Shown here in pieces: positions 17,346 through 27,421 of a DNA stretch of 64,000 bases (within the stretch, counting starts at the first letter, position 1; the number at the start of each line of letters is the position of its first letter). The stretch spans positions 1 to 64,000 of the forward strand of contig JAKOZT010000044.1 of NCBI GenBank assembly GCA_029779845.1, written 5' to 3'. The position numbers were made by a program, and so were the translations under genes. The notes under the pieces were generated by a model that was given only the letters and a program-made list of their open reading frames with translations, was not told where the DNA came from and did no database searches. This DNA comes from Pseudomonadota bacterium. Lineage in GTDB: Bacteria > Pseudomonadota > Gammaproteobacteria > Burkholderiales > Burkholderiaceae_C.

Positions 17346-18758
17346 ATGCTGAAGCTGGCCTTCTACGGCGACGACTTCACCGGCTCCACCGACGCGCTCG
17401 AGGTGCTGGCCTTCGCCGGCCTGAACTGCGCGCTGTTTCTCAACGTGCCCGATGCGGCCACGCTGCGCGAACTGGGGCCGTTCGACGCCATCGGCGTGGC
17501 CGGCGCGAGCCGCGCGATGTCGCCCGCCGAGATGGACGAACAGCTCGCGCCGGTGCTCGCCGCGATGGCGCAGCTGAGCGTGCCGCTGGTGCACTACAAG
17601 GTCTGCTCGACCTTCGACAGCTCGCCGGCCATCGGCAGCATCGGCCGCGTGATGGAGCTGTCGCGCGCGGCCTTCGGCGCGGGCGCGATTCCGGTCGTCG
17701 CCGCGACGCCGGCGCTGGGCCGCTACGGCCTGTTCGGCAATTTGTTCGCGCGCTCGGGCACCGACGGCCGCGTGCACCGCATCGACCGCCATCCGATCAT
17801 GAGCGTGCACCCGGTGACGCCGATGCACGAGGCCGACCTGGCGCGCCACCTGGCCGCGCAGATGCGGGCGCCGCTGCCGTTCGCCAACTTCACGCTGCCG
17901 ATGTTCGAGCTGGAGCGTGCGGCGATGGACGCCGAGCTGCAACGCGCCGTCGAGGCCGCCACGCCGGCCGGCGCCGTGCTGTTCGATGGCGCGACGGCGG
18001 CTCATCTCACCGCCACCGGCCGCCTGCTGGAATCGCTGACGCAGGGCCGCGACAAGCCGCTCTTCTGCATCGGCGGTTCGGGCCTCGAATACGCGCTGAC
18101 GCAGTGGTGGCGCGAGGCCGGCACGCTGCCGGCGGCGAGCGCGGCGATGGACAGCTTCGATGCCGTGCCGCAGGTGCTGGCCGTCTCGGGCAGCGCCTCG
18201 CCGCTGAGCGCCTTGCAGATCGACGCCGCGCTCGCCGCCGGCTTCGCCGAGCTGCCGGTGGATGCCGCCGCACTGGTGGCCGGGCGCGATGCCGAAGGTG
18301 AACTCGCGCGCCTCGCCGAGCAGGCGCTGCAAGCGCTGCGCAGCGGCCGCAGCGTGATGCTGCACACCGCGCGCGGCCCGCAGGATTTGCGCATCGCCGC
18401 GATGCTCGATGCGCTGGCCGTGCAGGGCATGAGCCGCGAGCAGGCCCGCCACGAAGGCGGCCGCCGCCTCGGCGAGCGCCTCGGCGCGCTGGTCGACGCG
18501 CTGCTGCGCGCGCACCCGCTGCGGCGCCTGCTGCTGTCCGGCGGCGACACCTCCAGCCAGATCACGCAGCGCCTCGCACCCGATGCGCTGCGCGTCGCCG
18601 CGCGCCTCGCGCCCGGCGCGCCGCTGTGCCGCTCGATCGCGCGCGCGCCGCATTTGAAAGACCTCGAGATCGCCTTGAAGGGCGGCCAGATGGGGCAACC
18701 CGACTACTTCGTCAAGGCGCTGCACGGCACGCGCCGAGACCTCTTCATCCCGCTTTGA
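17346..18758 (+). CDS. Four-carbon acid sugar kinase family protein (DUF1537; OiaK-like)
   Basis: The protein has 470 residues. The N-terminal LAFYGDDFTGSTDALEVLA is the substrate-binding DUF1537 motif (GDDxTG), VHYKVCSTFDSSPAIGSIG follows, and the C-terminal nucleotide-binding domain carries LLLSGGDTSSQI and ALKGGQMGQPDYF. Family enzymes phosphorylate sugar acids such as threonate, erythronate and 3-oxo-isoapionate with ATP. It starts 20 bp after the RuBisCO-like gene; the kinase product would be the phosphorylated substrate that the RLP cleaves. No OtnC-type aldolase or OtnI isomerase is nearby, which points to the RLP branch. Confidence 0.9.
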   Translation: MLKLAFYGDDFTGSTDALEVLAFAGLNCALFLNVPDAATLRELGPFDAIGVAGASRAMSPAEMDEQLAPVLAAMAQLSVPLVHYKVCSTFDSSPAIGSIGRVMELSRAAFGAGAIPVVAATPALGRYGLFGNLFARSGTDGRVHRIDRHPIMSVHPVTPMHEADLARHLAAQMRAPLPFANFTLPMFELERAAMDAELQRAVEAATPAGAVLFDGATAAHLTATGRLLESLTQGRDKPLFCIGGSGLEYALTQWWREAGTLPAASAAMDSFDAVPQVLAVSGSASPLSALQIDAALAAGFAELPVDAAALVAGRDAEGELARLAEQALQALRSGRSVMLHTARGPQDLRIAAMLDALAVQGMSREQARHEGGRRLGERLGALVDALLRAHPLRRLLLSGGDTSSQITQRLAPDALRVAARLAPGAPLCRSIARAPHLKDLEIALKGGQMGQPDYFVKALHGTRRDLFIPL

Positions 18759-18773
18759 CCAAGGAGACATGAC

Positions 18774-19796
18774 ATGACGTCGTTGCCGAACCGCCGCCGC
18801 GCCCTGCTGCAAGGCGCCACCCTGCTGGCCGCGCCCGCGCTCGTGCTGCCGCGCTACGCGCGCGCGGCCGAGTTCACCTACAAGTTCGGCTCCAACGTGC
18901 CGGCCACGCACCCGCTGAACGTGCGCGCGATGGAAGCCTGCGAGCGCATCCTGAAGGAGACCAACGGGCAGGTGCAGATCAACGTCTTCCCGAACAACCA
19001 GCTCGGCAACGATGCCGACATGCTCTCGCAGCTGCGTGCCGGCGGGCTGGAGTTCTTCACGATCTCGGGCGTCAACGTGCTCTCGCAGCTGGTGCCGATC
19101 GCCTCGATGTGGGGCCTGGGCTTCGCCTGGGCGAACGACGACGCGGTGCATAAGGCGCTCGACGGCGAGCTGGGCAGGTTCCTGCGCGCGCAGTTCCCCA
19201 AGGTCGGGCTGATGGCCTTCGACACGGTGTGGAGCTCGGGCTTCCGCCAGATGACCAACAGCGTGCGGCCGATCACCTCGCCCGACGATCTGAAGGGCCT
19301 GAAGATGCGCGTGCCGGTGAGCCCGCTGTGGACTTCGCTGTTCAAGCACCTGGGCGCCGCGCCGGCCTCGATCAACTTCGCCGAGACCTACTCGTCGCTG
19401 CAGACCAAGGTGGTCGACGGGCAGGAGAACCCGCTGGCGATCATCTCGATCGCCAAGCTCTACGAGGTGCAGAAGTACTGCTCGATGACCAACCACATGT
19501 GGGACGGCTGGTGGTGCATGACCAACCAGAAGCTGTGGGAGCGCATGCCGGAGAAGGCGCGCCCGATCATCGCCAAGCACTTCAACCAGGCCGCGCTCGA
19601 CATGCGCGCCGACGGCGCGAAGCTGAACGCCTCGCTGCGCCCCGAACTCTCCGCCAAGGGCCTGGCCTTCAACGACCCCAAGCTCGACGCCTTCCGTCAG
19701 AAGCTGATCGCCTCGGGCTTCTACGCCGAGTGGAAGCAGAAGTACGGCGACGAAGCCTGGGCGCTGCTGGAAAAGCACACCGGCAAGCTGGGCTGA
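18774..19796 (+). CDS. TRAP transporter solute-binding protein (DctP family)
   Basis: The protein has 340 residues. A twin-arginine-like leader (NRRRALLQGATLLAAPALVL, cut near ARAA) is followed by the DctP fold, including RVPVSPLWTSLFKHLGAAPA with the conserved arginine (KMRV) that pairs with a substrate carboxylate, and NFAETYSSLQTKVVDGQENP. It captures the substrate in the periplasm for the DctQM permease 4 bp downstream. A strong ribosome-binding site (AAGGAG) precedes the ATG. An organic acid or sugar acid is the likely ligand. Confidence 0.93.
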   Translation: MTSLPNRRRALLQGATLLAAPALVLPRYARAAEFTYKFGSNVPATHPLNVRAMEACERILKETNGQVQINVFPNNQLGNDADMLSQLRAGGLEFFTISGVNVLSQLVPIASMWGLGFAWANDDAVHKALDGELGRFLRAQFPKVGLMAFDTVWSSGFRQMTNSVRPITSPDDLKGLKMRVPVSPLWTSLFKHLGAAPASINFAETYSSLQTKVVDGQENPLAIISIAKLYEVQKYCSMTNHMWDGWWCMTNQKLWERMPEKARPIIAKHFNQAALDMRADGAKLNASLRPELSAKGLAFNDPKLDAFRQKLIASGFYAEWKQKYGDEAWALLEKHTGKLG

Positions 19797-19800
19797 AGCC

Positions 19801-21672
19801 ATGCACGCCGCAACGCTTGACAACGACGAGCTGCCGCGCGGCGCGGCGGCCGAATGGGCGGGGCGCGCGCACGCTGCGCTCGGCCGGCTGCTCGGCGTGC
19901 CGGTGGCGCTGCTGGTGGCCGCCGAGATCGTGGTGCTGCTGGCCGGCGTGGTGGCGCGCTACGTGTTCCACCACCCGCTGATCTGGTCCGACGAGGTCGC
20001 CTCCATCCTGTTCCTGTGGCTGGCGATGCTGGGCTCGGCCGTGGCCTTCCAGCGCGGCGAGCACATGCGCATGACGGCGGTGGTGGGCAAGCTGTCGCCT
20101 TCGCGGCGCGCCTTCCTCGACGTGCTCGCCACCGCGGCGGCGCTCGCCTTTCTCGCGCTGATCCTGCCGCATGCCTGGGAGTACGCGGTCGAGGAAGCGA
20201 TGATGCGCACGCCGGCGCTGGACATCCAGAACTCCTGGCGCGTCGCCGCGATGGCCGCGGGCTTCGGCGCGATGGCGCTGCTCGCGGTGCTACGCCTCGC
20301 GCAGGTGGGGCGGCCGCGCCAGGTGCTGGCGGCGGTGGGCGTGGTGATCGCGCTGATCGCCGTGATGACGCTGCTGCAGCCGCTGTGGCGCCAGCTCGGC
20401 AACGGCAACCTGATCGTGTTCTTCGTCATCGTGGTCGCCGGCGCGGTGTTCGCCGGCGTGCCGATCGCCTTCGCCTTCGGGCTGGCGACGCTGGGCTACG
20501 TGATGCTGACCACCAGCACGCCGGTGCTGATCGTCGTCGGCCGCATGGACGAGGGTGTCAGCCACCTGATCCTGCTGTCGGTGCCGCTGTTCGTCTTCCT
20601 CGGCCAGCTGATCGAGATGACCGGCATGGCGCGCGCGATGGTGGCCTTTCTCGCCAGCCTGCTCGGCCATGTGCGCGGCGGTCTGCACTACGTGCTGGTC
20701 GGCGCGATGTACCTGGTGTCGGGCATCTCGGGCTCGAAGGCGGCCGACATGGCGGCCGTGGCGCCGGTGCTGTTCCCCGAGATGAAGCAGCGCGGCGCGA
20801 AGGAGGGCGACCTGGTCGCGCTGCTGTCGGCCACCGGCGCGCAGACCGAGACGATTCCGCCCTCGATCGTGCTGATCACGATCGGCTCGGTCACGGGCGT
20901 GTCGATCGCCGCGCTGTTCACCGGCGGCCTGCTGCCCGGCCTGGTGCTGGCGGCCACGCTGGTGGCGGTGGTGTGGTGGCGCTACCGCAACGAAGACCTC
21001 AGCGGCGTGCGCCGCGCCAGCCGCCGCGAGGTCGGCCGCGCCTTCGTGATCGCGGTGCCGGCCATCGCGCTGCCCTTCATCATCCGCGCCGCGGTGGTGG
21101 AGGGCGTGGCCACCGCCACCGAGGTCTCGACCATCGGCATCGCCTACGGCGTGCTCGCCGGCCTGCTGATCTACCGCCAGTTCGACTGGAAGCGCGTCTA
21201 CCCGATGCTGGTGGACACCGCGAGCCTGTCCGGCTCGATCCTGCTGATCATCGGCGCGGCCACCGCGATGGCCTGGGGGCTGACGCAATCGGGTTTCTCG
21301 CGCTCGCTCAGCGAAGCGATGCGCGCGCTGCCGGGCGGCTCGGCCACCTTCATGGCGGTGTCGGTGCTGGCCTTCATCGTGCTGGGCAGCGTGCTCGAAG
21401 GCATCCCGGCGATCGTGCTGTTCGGCCCGCTGCTGTTCCCGATCGCGCGCGCGGTGGGCATCCACGAGGTGCACTACGCGATGGTGGTGATCCTGGCGAT
21501 GGGCATCGGCCTGTTCGCGCCGCCGTTCGGCGTGGGCTACTACGCCGCCTGCGCGATCGGGCGCGTCAACCCCGACGAGGGCATACGGCCCATCGGCGCC
21601 TACATGCTGGCGCTGTTCATCGGCCTGGTGGTCGTCGCGCTGGTGCCGTGGATCTCGATCGGCTTCCTCTGA
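19801..21672 (+). CDS. Fused TRAP transporter permease (DctQ-DctM)
   Basis: The protein has 623 residues and is a natural fusion: a DctQ part with four helices (residues about 25-185, LIWSDEVASILFLWLAMLGSA) and a DctM part with about twelve helices (SGSKAADMAAVAPVLFPEM, ATGAQTETIPPSIVLI, PFGVGYYAACAIG). It uses the sodium gradient to import the ligand delivered by the DctP protein encoded 4 bp upstream. DctQM fusions are known but less common than separate genes. Membership in the RLP-kinase operon suggests sugar-acid uptake. Confidence 0.92.
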   Translation: MHAATLDNDELPRGAAAEWAGRAHAALGRLLGVPVALLVAAEIVVLLAGVVARYVFHHPLIWSDEVASILFLWLAMLGSAVAFQRGEHMRMTAVVGKLSPSRRAFLDVLATAAALAFLALILPHAWEYAVEEAMMRTPALDIQNSWRVAAMAAGFGAMALLAVLRLAQVGRPRQVLAAVGVVIALIAVMTLLQPLWRQLGNGNLIVFFVIVVAGAVFAGVPIAFAFGLATLGYVMLTTSTPVLIVVGRMDEGVSHLILLSVPLFVFLGQLIEMTGMARAMVAFLASLLGHVRGGLHYVLVGAMYLVSGISGSKAADMAAVAPVLFPEMKQRGAKEGDLVALLSATGAQTETIPPSIVLITIGSVTGVSIAALFTGGLLPGLVLAATLVAVVWWRYRNEDLSGVRRASRREVGRAFVIAVPAIALPFIIRAAVVEGVATATEVSTIGIAYGVLAGLLIYRQFDWKRVYPMLVDTASLSGSILLIIGAATAMAWGLTQSGFSRSLSEAMRALPGGSATFMAVSVLAFIVLGSVLEGIPAIVLFGPLLFPIARAVGIHEVHYAMVVILAMGIGLFAPPFGVGYYAACAIGRVNPDEGIRPIGAYMLALFIGLVVVALVPWISIGFL

Positions 21673-21694
21673 ACCTTTTTCCTTCCTCTTCGAC

Positions 21695-22465
21695 ATGGCC
21701 AATACATCCGACACTCGCGTCGCCCTCGTCACCGGCGGCGCCAAGGGCATAGGCGCCGAGGTCTGCGCGCGCCTCGCGGCGGCCGGGCACACCGTGCTCG
21801 TCGCCGACCTCGACCTCGATGCCGCCTCCGCCACCGCGCGCCAGCTGAGCGACGCCGGCGGCCGCGCCGCTGCCGTCGCGCTCGACGTCGGCAGCCCGGA
21901 CTCCATCGCCGCGCTGTTCGCGCAGGTCGAGCGCGAGTACGGCCGCTGCGACATCCTCGTCAACTGCGCCGGCATCGCGAAGGTGTTTCCCTTCCTCGAC
22001 TTTCCGCTCGACAACTTCCTCGCGACGATGAACGTCAACGTCACCGGCACGCTGCTGTGCGCGCAGGCGGCGGCGCGGCTGATGGTGAAACGGCGCTGGG
22101 GCCGCATCGTCAACATCGCCTCGGTGGCCGGCATGCGCGCGGTGGGCTCGGGGCGCACCGCCTACGGCACCTCCAAGGGCGCGGTGATCGCGCTGACGCG
22201 TCAGATGGCGGTGGAGCTGGCCGAGCACGGCGTGACCGCCAACGCGGTGTCGCCCGGGCCGGTGGACACGCCGATGACGCAGGTGCTGCACACCGAGAAG
22301 TTCCGCCAGGAGTATTCGAAGGCGATCCCGATGAACCGCTACGGCAGCGTCGGCGAGATCGCCTCGGCGGTGATGTACCTGGTGTCGGAGGACGCGCGCT
22401 ACGTCACCGGGATCTCGATGCCGGTGGACGGCGGCTTCCTCGCCTCGGGCGCGCGCGGGCTGTGA
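21695..22465 (+). CDS. SDR-family oxidoreductase 1 of the RLP cluster
   Basis: The protein has 256 residues, a classical short-chain dehydrogenase. NAD(P)-binding TGGAKGIG (residues 12-19), acidic VADLDLD after strand 2 (suggesting NAD preference), NCAGIA in place of NNAG, and catalytic Ser in IASVAG with YGTSK are seen. It is 22 bp after the TRAP permease gene and 19 bp before a second SDR. A pair of SDRs beside the kinase and RLP suggests stepwise oxidation of a sugar or sugar acid before phosphorylation. Exact substrate is unknown. Confidence 0.9.
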   Translation: MANTSDTRVALVTGGAKGIGAEVCARLAAAGHTVLVADLDLDAASATARQLSDAGGRAAAVALDVGSPDSIAALFAQVEREYGRCDILVNCAGIAKVFPFLDFPLDNFLATMNVNVTGTLLCAQAAARLMVKRRWGRIVNIASVAGMRAVGSGRTAYGTSKGAVIALTRQMAVELAEHGVTANAVSPGPVDTPMTQVLHTEKFRQEYSKAIPMNRYGSVGEIASAVMYLVSEDARYVTGISMPVDGGFLASGARGL

Positions 22466-22484
22466 ACGAATCGGGGAACACGGC

Positions 22485-23208
<724 letters not shown>

Positions 23209-23234
<26 letters not shown>

Positions 23235-24108
23235 AGAAGGCCTCGATCGCCGCCGCGGCGGCGTCGGGCCGTTCGAGGTGCACGAAGTGGCCGGCGTCGG
23301 CCTGCACGCCGAGCTGCAGGTCGGTGAAGAACTCGCCGAGGCGGTCGGTCCACTCGACTTTCAGCACCGGGTCGTGCGCGCCCCACAGCACACGCGCCGG
23401 CAGCGCGATCGGCGTGGCCGCCGGTGCGCGGCCTTCGATCACCGCTAGGCGCGCCTCCCAGACGCTGCCGTACCAGTTGAAGCCGCCTTGCAGCCGGCCC
23501 GGCTGCAGGAAGTGATCGACCCAGCGCTCCAGCTCGGGCTCTATCCAGCCCTGCTGGTGCGACCAGTGCGAGAGGAAGTGGCGCAGGTAGATCCGGCAGG
23601 CCTCGCGCGACGAGCCCACCAGCGCGGCCGCCCAGGGCTGCTGGTGGAAGAACTGGTACCAGATCTCGCCGAGGTGGCCGGGCGCCGCCCAGCGCGCTCC
23701 GATGCCGGGGTAGGCGCAGTTGAAGAAGAACAGCCCCGCGAGCCGCTCCGGCGCGCGGCGCGCCAGCGCCTGCGCGACGAAGGAGCCCACGTCGTGCGCC
23801 ACCACGCCGAAGCGCGGCCAGCCGAGCGCGTCGGCGAGTGCCAGCAGGTCCTCGGCATGGCGCTCCGGCCCCGCGTCGCGGGCGGGCGCGAGCACCGCCG
23901 GCGCCGTGTCGCCGAAGCCGCGCAGATCGGGCGCCACCAGCTCGAATCGGTGCGCGAGCCGGCTCATGACCGGACGCCACGCATGCGACCACTCCGGCCA
24001 GCCGTGCAGCAGCAGGAGGGGCACCGCAGCGCGGCCGGCCCGCAGGCCATGGACCTGCAGACCGGCGCCCGGGAGCCCGACTGAAAACGCGTCGATCGTG
24101 TGATTCAT
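23209..24108 (-). CDS. Alpha/beta hydrolase (epoxide hydrolase/haloacetate dehalogenase-like)
   Basis: The protein has 299 residues. LLLLHGWPEWSHAW gives the oxyanion HGxP, APDLRGFGDTA and GVVAHDVGSFVAQALA the nucleophile elbow with Asp (H-D-V-G-S), the pattern of epoxide hydrolases and haloacetate dehalogenases, and ADAGHFVHLERPD the catalytic His. The Asp nucleophile makes a simple esterase unlikely. It is last in a minus-strand set with aldehyde and PQQ dehydrogenase genes, so it may supply a diol or hydroxy acid for them. Confidence 0.88.
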
Positions 24109-24136
24109 CTCCCGCAGTCTGCCGCAGCGCCGCGCT

Positions 24137-25573
24137 TCAGGCCGGCGTCTGCAGGTAGACCACCTGCGTCTCCATGTACTCGTACAGGCCGTGCTTGCCG
24201 TCGGCGCCGCCGATGCCGCTCTTGCGCCGCCCGGCGTGGAAGCCCTGCATCGCCTCGAAGTGCTCGCGGTTGATGTAGGTCTCGCCGAAGCGCAGCTCGC
24301 GCGCCGCCTTCATCGCGGCGTTCAGGTTCTGCGTGAACACCGAGGAGGTCAGCCCGTACTCGGAGTCGTTGGCCAGCGCCAGCGCCTCGTCGAGATCGTC
24401 GACCACGCGGATCGGCAGCACCGGGCCGAAGATCTCCTTGGTCATCACGTCCATGTCGTCCTTGCAGCCCACCAGCACCGTCGGCTCGTAGTGGAAGCCG
24501 GGCCGGTCGGCCACGCGCCCGCCGGTGCGCACCTGCGCGCCCTGCTTCTTCGCCGACTCGACCAGCGCGGCCACCTTGTCCAGCCCGGCCTGGTTCATCA
24601 GCGGGCCCATGTGCAGGTTCTGCTCGGCCAGCGGGTTGCCGTACTGCGTCTCGGCCATCAGGCGCGTCACGCGCTCGGCCAGCTTGTCGGCGATGCCCTT
24701 CTGCACGTAGACGCGCTCGGCGGCGTTGCACACCTGGCCGGTGTTGAGCACGCGGCTGTTGAACAGGGCGTTGGCGGTCAGCTCGAGGTCGCAGTCGTCG
24801 AGCACGATGGCCGGCGCCTTGCCGCCCAGTTCGAGGTTCACGCGCGTCAGGTTCTTGGCCGCGGCCTCCATGATGCGCATGCCGGTGCCGACGTGGCCGG
24901 TGAAGGAGATCAGCCCCACGTCCTTGTGCGCCGACAGCGCCGCGCCGGTCTCGCGCCCGCCGGTGACGAGGTTGAACACGCCCTTGGGCAGCCCGCACTC
25001 GGCCAGCAGCTCGGTGAAGTCGAAGGCGTTCAGCGGCGTCTCCTCGCTCGACTTGATCACGATGGTGTTGCCCGCGACGAGCGCCGGCGCCATCTTGCGG
25101 GCGATCAGGAAGAACGGGAAGTTCCACGGCAGGATGCCGGCCACCACGCCGATGGCGCGGCGGTGCAGGTAGATCGTCTCGCCGGGGCGGTCGCTGTTGA
25201 GGATCTCGCCCTCGATGCGGCGCGCCCACTCGGCCATGTAGTCCATGTAGCTGGCGGTGAAGTCGATCTCGACCTCGGCCAGCGGCAGGATCTTGCCCTG
25301 CTCGAGCGAGATGCGCCGCGCCAGCCGCGTCTTGTGCTCGCGCAGCTTCTGCGCCACCGCGCGGATGTGGCCGGCGCGCTGGATCGCCGGCAGCCGCTCC
25401 CAGGCCGGCTGCGCGGCGCGCGCGGCGGCCACCGCGCGGGCGACGTCGGCGGCGTCGGAGTCGGGCACCGTGGCGATCTGCTCGCGCGTCGAGGGGTTGT
25501 CCACGCGCAGCGTGCGGGTGGACGAGGGCTTGACCCACTCGCCGGCGATGTAATTGCGTTCGAACTTGTCCAT
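24137..25573 (-). CDS. aldA: AldA-like aldehyde dehydrogenase
   Basis: The protein has 478 residues, very like E. coli AldA (lactaldehyde/glycolaldehyde dehydrogenase, 479 residues) along its length, including DYMAEWARRIEGEI, LPWNFPFFLIARKMAPAL and the C-terminal FGETYINREHFEAMQGFHAG. Catalytic residues are C282 in NTGQVCNAAERV and E248 in VNLELGGKAP. It oxidises an aldehyde to the acid with NAD. It starts 62 bp after the PQQ dehydrogenase gene, which would make the aldehyde in the periplasm. The true substrate is probably a small hydroxy-aldehyde. Confidence 0.92.
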   Translation of the reverse strand: MDKFERNYIAGEWVKPSSTRTLRVDNPSTREQIATVPDSDAADVARAVAAARAAQPAWERLPAIQRAGHIRAVAQKLREHKTRLARRISLEQGKILPLAEVEIDFTASYMDYMAEWARRIEGEILNSDRPGETIYLHRRAIGVVAGILPWNFPFFLIARKMAPALVAGNTIVIKSSEETPLNAFDFTELLAECGLPKGVFNLVTGGRETGAALSAHKDVGLISFTGHVGTGMRIMEAAAKNLTRVNLELGGKAPAIVLDDCDLELTANALFNSRVLNTGQVCNAAERVYVQKGIADKLAERVTRLMAETQYGNPLAEQNLHMGPLMNQAGLDKVAALVESAKKQGAQVRTGGRVADRPGFHYEPTVLVGCKDDMDVMTKEIFGPVLPIRVVDDLDEALALANDSEYGLTSSVFTQNLNAAMKAARELRFGETYINREHFEAMQGFHAGRRKSGIGGADGKHGLYEYMETQVVYLQTPA

Positions 25574-25635
25574 GTCGTCGTGCTCCTGTTGCGGAAGTTG
25601 CGGACGGGCCGTCGCGGCCCGGATCGCGGCTGTCG

Positions 25636-27381
25636 TCATTTCCCGAGGCGGTAGACCATCACCGTGCCGCCTTGCGGCACCGGCGTCGGCTTGCCCATCA
25701 GCGTGTCGATGCCGGCGCTCATGCGCTGCGCGTCGACGCCCCAGCCGGACTGCACGGCGACGTACTGCTCGCCGTTGACCTCGAAGGTGGTGGGCACGCC
25801 GGTCACGCCCGACGGCGTCGGCGCCTCCCAGAGGATCTTGCCGTTGCGGGCGTCGAAGGCGCGGAACATGCGGTCGTTGGTGCCGCCGGCGAAGATCAGG
25901 TTGCCGCCGGTGGTCAGCAGCGGTGCCCACATGAAGGTGGGGAACTTCGTCGTCCAGACCTTCTTGCCGGTCTTCAGGTCCCACGCCTGCAGCTCGCCGA
26001 TGGTCTTGGGCGCCGCGGCGTTGTTGCCGCCCTGGTAGCGCAGGCTGCCCAGCACGGCCTCGATCGAGTAGCCGATGTAGAGGTCGCCCTTCTTGTACTT
26101 GACCGGATCGGGCTCGGGCATCTCGGCGCACAGGTTGTTGTTGGCCGGGATGTAGAACAGCCCCGTCTTCGGGTTCCAGGCCTCCGGCGGCCAGTCCTTG
26201 CCACCCCACAGCGACGGACAGAAGCTGACCATGCCCTTGCCCAGGCCGGGGCGCTTGCTCTCGTCGTAGGTCGGCCGGCCCGTGGTCTTGTCGACGGCGG
26301 TGAAGACGTTGTTGTTGACGTAGGAGATGGCGTCGACGAAGCCGATCGGGCCGTCCTTGCGCTCGAGCATCCACAGGTAGCCGTTGCGGCCGGCGTGGAT
26401 CGCGGCCTTCATCCGGCGGCCCTTGACCTCGGTGTCGATCAGCACCGGCGCGGAGACTTCGTCCCAGTCCCAGGCGTCGTTGGGCGTGTACTGGTGGTGG
26501 CCCTTGATGGCGCCGGTGTCGACGTCCAGCGCGATGGTCGAGGTGGTGTAGAGGTTGTCGCCCTTGCGGCCCTCGGTGGGCCAGGGCGACGGGTTGCCGG
26601 TGCCCCAGTAGGCGAGGTTGGTCTGCGGGTCGTAGGTGCCGGTGATCCAGATGCTGCCGCCGCCGTTCTTGTAGGTCTCGCCGGGCCAGGTGTCTCCGCC
26701 GGGCTGGTCGGGCGCCGGCACGGTGTAGGTGCGCCAGGCCTCGGCGCCGGTCTGCGCATCGAAGGCCGCGACGAAGCCGCGCACGCCGGTCTCGCCGCCC
26801 GAGGAGCCGACCATGATCTTGCCCCGGGCCGCCAGCGGCGCCAGCGTCATGTAGTGGATCGCCTTCCAGTCGCTGACCGGCTTGGACCACACGACCTTGC
26901 CCGTCTTGGCGTCGAGCGCGACGAGGTGGCAGTCGACGGTGGCGACATAGACCTTGTCGCCGTACAGCGCCACGCCGCGGTTGGTGGGGTGAAGCTGCAT
27001 CAGCTCGGCCGGCAGCTCCTTCTTGTAGCGCCACAGCTCGGCGCCGGTGGCGGCGTCGAGCGCGATCACCTGCGCCCCCGGGGTGGTCACGTACATGTAG
27101 CCGTTGTTGACGATGGGCGGCGCCTGGTGACCGTCGACCTGGCCGGTGGTCAGCGCCCATGCCAGCGTGAGCTTGCCCACGTTGCGGCTGTTGATGCGCT
27201 CCAGCGGGCTGTAGCCCCAGCCGGCGTAGTTGCCGCGGTACTGCAGCCAGTTGGCCGGCTCGGGGTTGGCCAGGCGCGCGTCGGTCACCGGCGCGTAGGG
27301 GCCGAGCTCGCCGGCCGCCTGCGCGGCCAGCGCGCAGGTGGCCAGCGCGGCGGCGGCCAGGGGTTTGATCGTTTGCATCAT
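25636..27381 (-). CDS. PQQ-dependent alcohol dehydrogenase, lanthanide type
   Basis: The protein has 581 residues with a signal peptide ending near AQAAGE and eight-bladed propeller W-motifs (GAELWRYKK, GKVVWSKPV, GKKVWTTKF, GKILWEAP). Metal and active-site residues: E197 (SSGGETGVRG), N263 (GTGNPSPW), catalytic D305 and D307 in NDAWDWDE; the extra Asp two residues on is the hallmark of lanthanide-dependent XoxF/PedH enzymes. The vicinal Cys-Cys of methanol and ethanol dehydrogenases is absent: MQLHPTNRG has Q-L at that place. No heme c motif exists, so it needs an external acceptor, possibly the Rieske protein encoded upstream. It acts in the periplasm. Confidence 0.92.
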   Translation of the reverse strand: MMQTIKPLAAAALATCALAAQAAGELGPYAPVTDARLANPEPANWLQYRGNYAGWGYSPLERINSRNVGKLTLAWALTTGQVDGHQAPPIVNNGYMYVTTPGAQVIALDAATGAELWRYKKELPAELMQLHPTNRGVALYGDKVYVATVDCHLVALDAKTGKVVWSKPVSDWKAIHYMTLAPLAARGKIMVGSSGGETGVRGFVAAFDAQTGAEAWRTYTVPAPDQPGGDTWPGETYKNGGGSIWITGTYDPQTNLAYWGTGNPSPWPTEGRKGDNLYTTSTIALDVDTGAIKGHHQYTPNDAWDWDEVSAPVLIDTEVKGRRMKAAIHAGRNGYLWMLERKDGPIGFVDAISYVNNNVFTAVDKTTGRPTYDESKRPGLGKGMVSFCPSLWGGKDWPPEAWNPKTGLFYIPANNNLCAEMPEPDPVKYKKGDLYIGYSIEAVLGSLRYQGGNNAAAPKTIGELQAWDLKTGKKVWTTKFPTFMWAPLLTTGGNLIFAGGTNDRMFRAFDARNGKILWEAPTPSGVTGVPTTFEVNGEQYVAVQSGWGVDAQRMSAGIDTLMGKPTPVPQGGTVMVYRLGK

Positions 27382-27421
27382 CGGGTCGTCTCCTTGTGGT
27401 TGTCGGGGGTGTCGGTGCGGG

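Noticed and set aside
17130-19823. 897-residue minus-strand ORF
   Set aside because: Antisense shadow of the RLP, kinase and dctP genes with repetitive R/H/A/Q composition; such open antisense frames are expected at very high GC.
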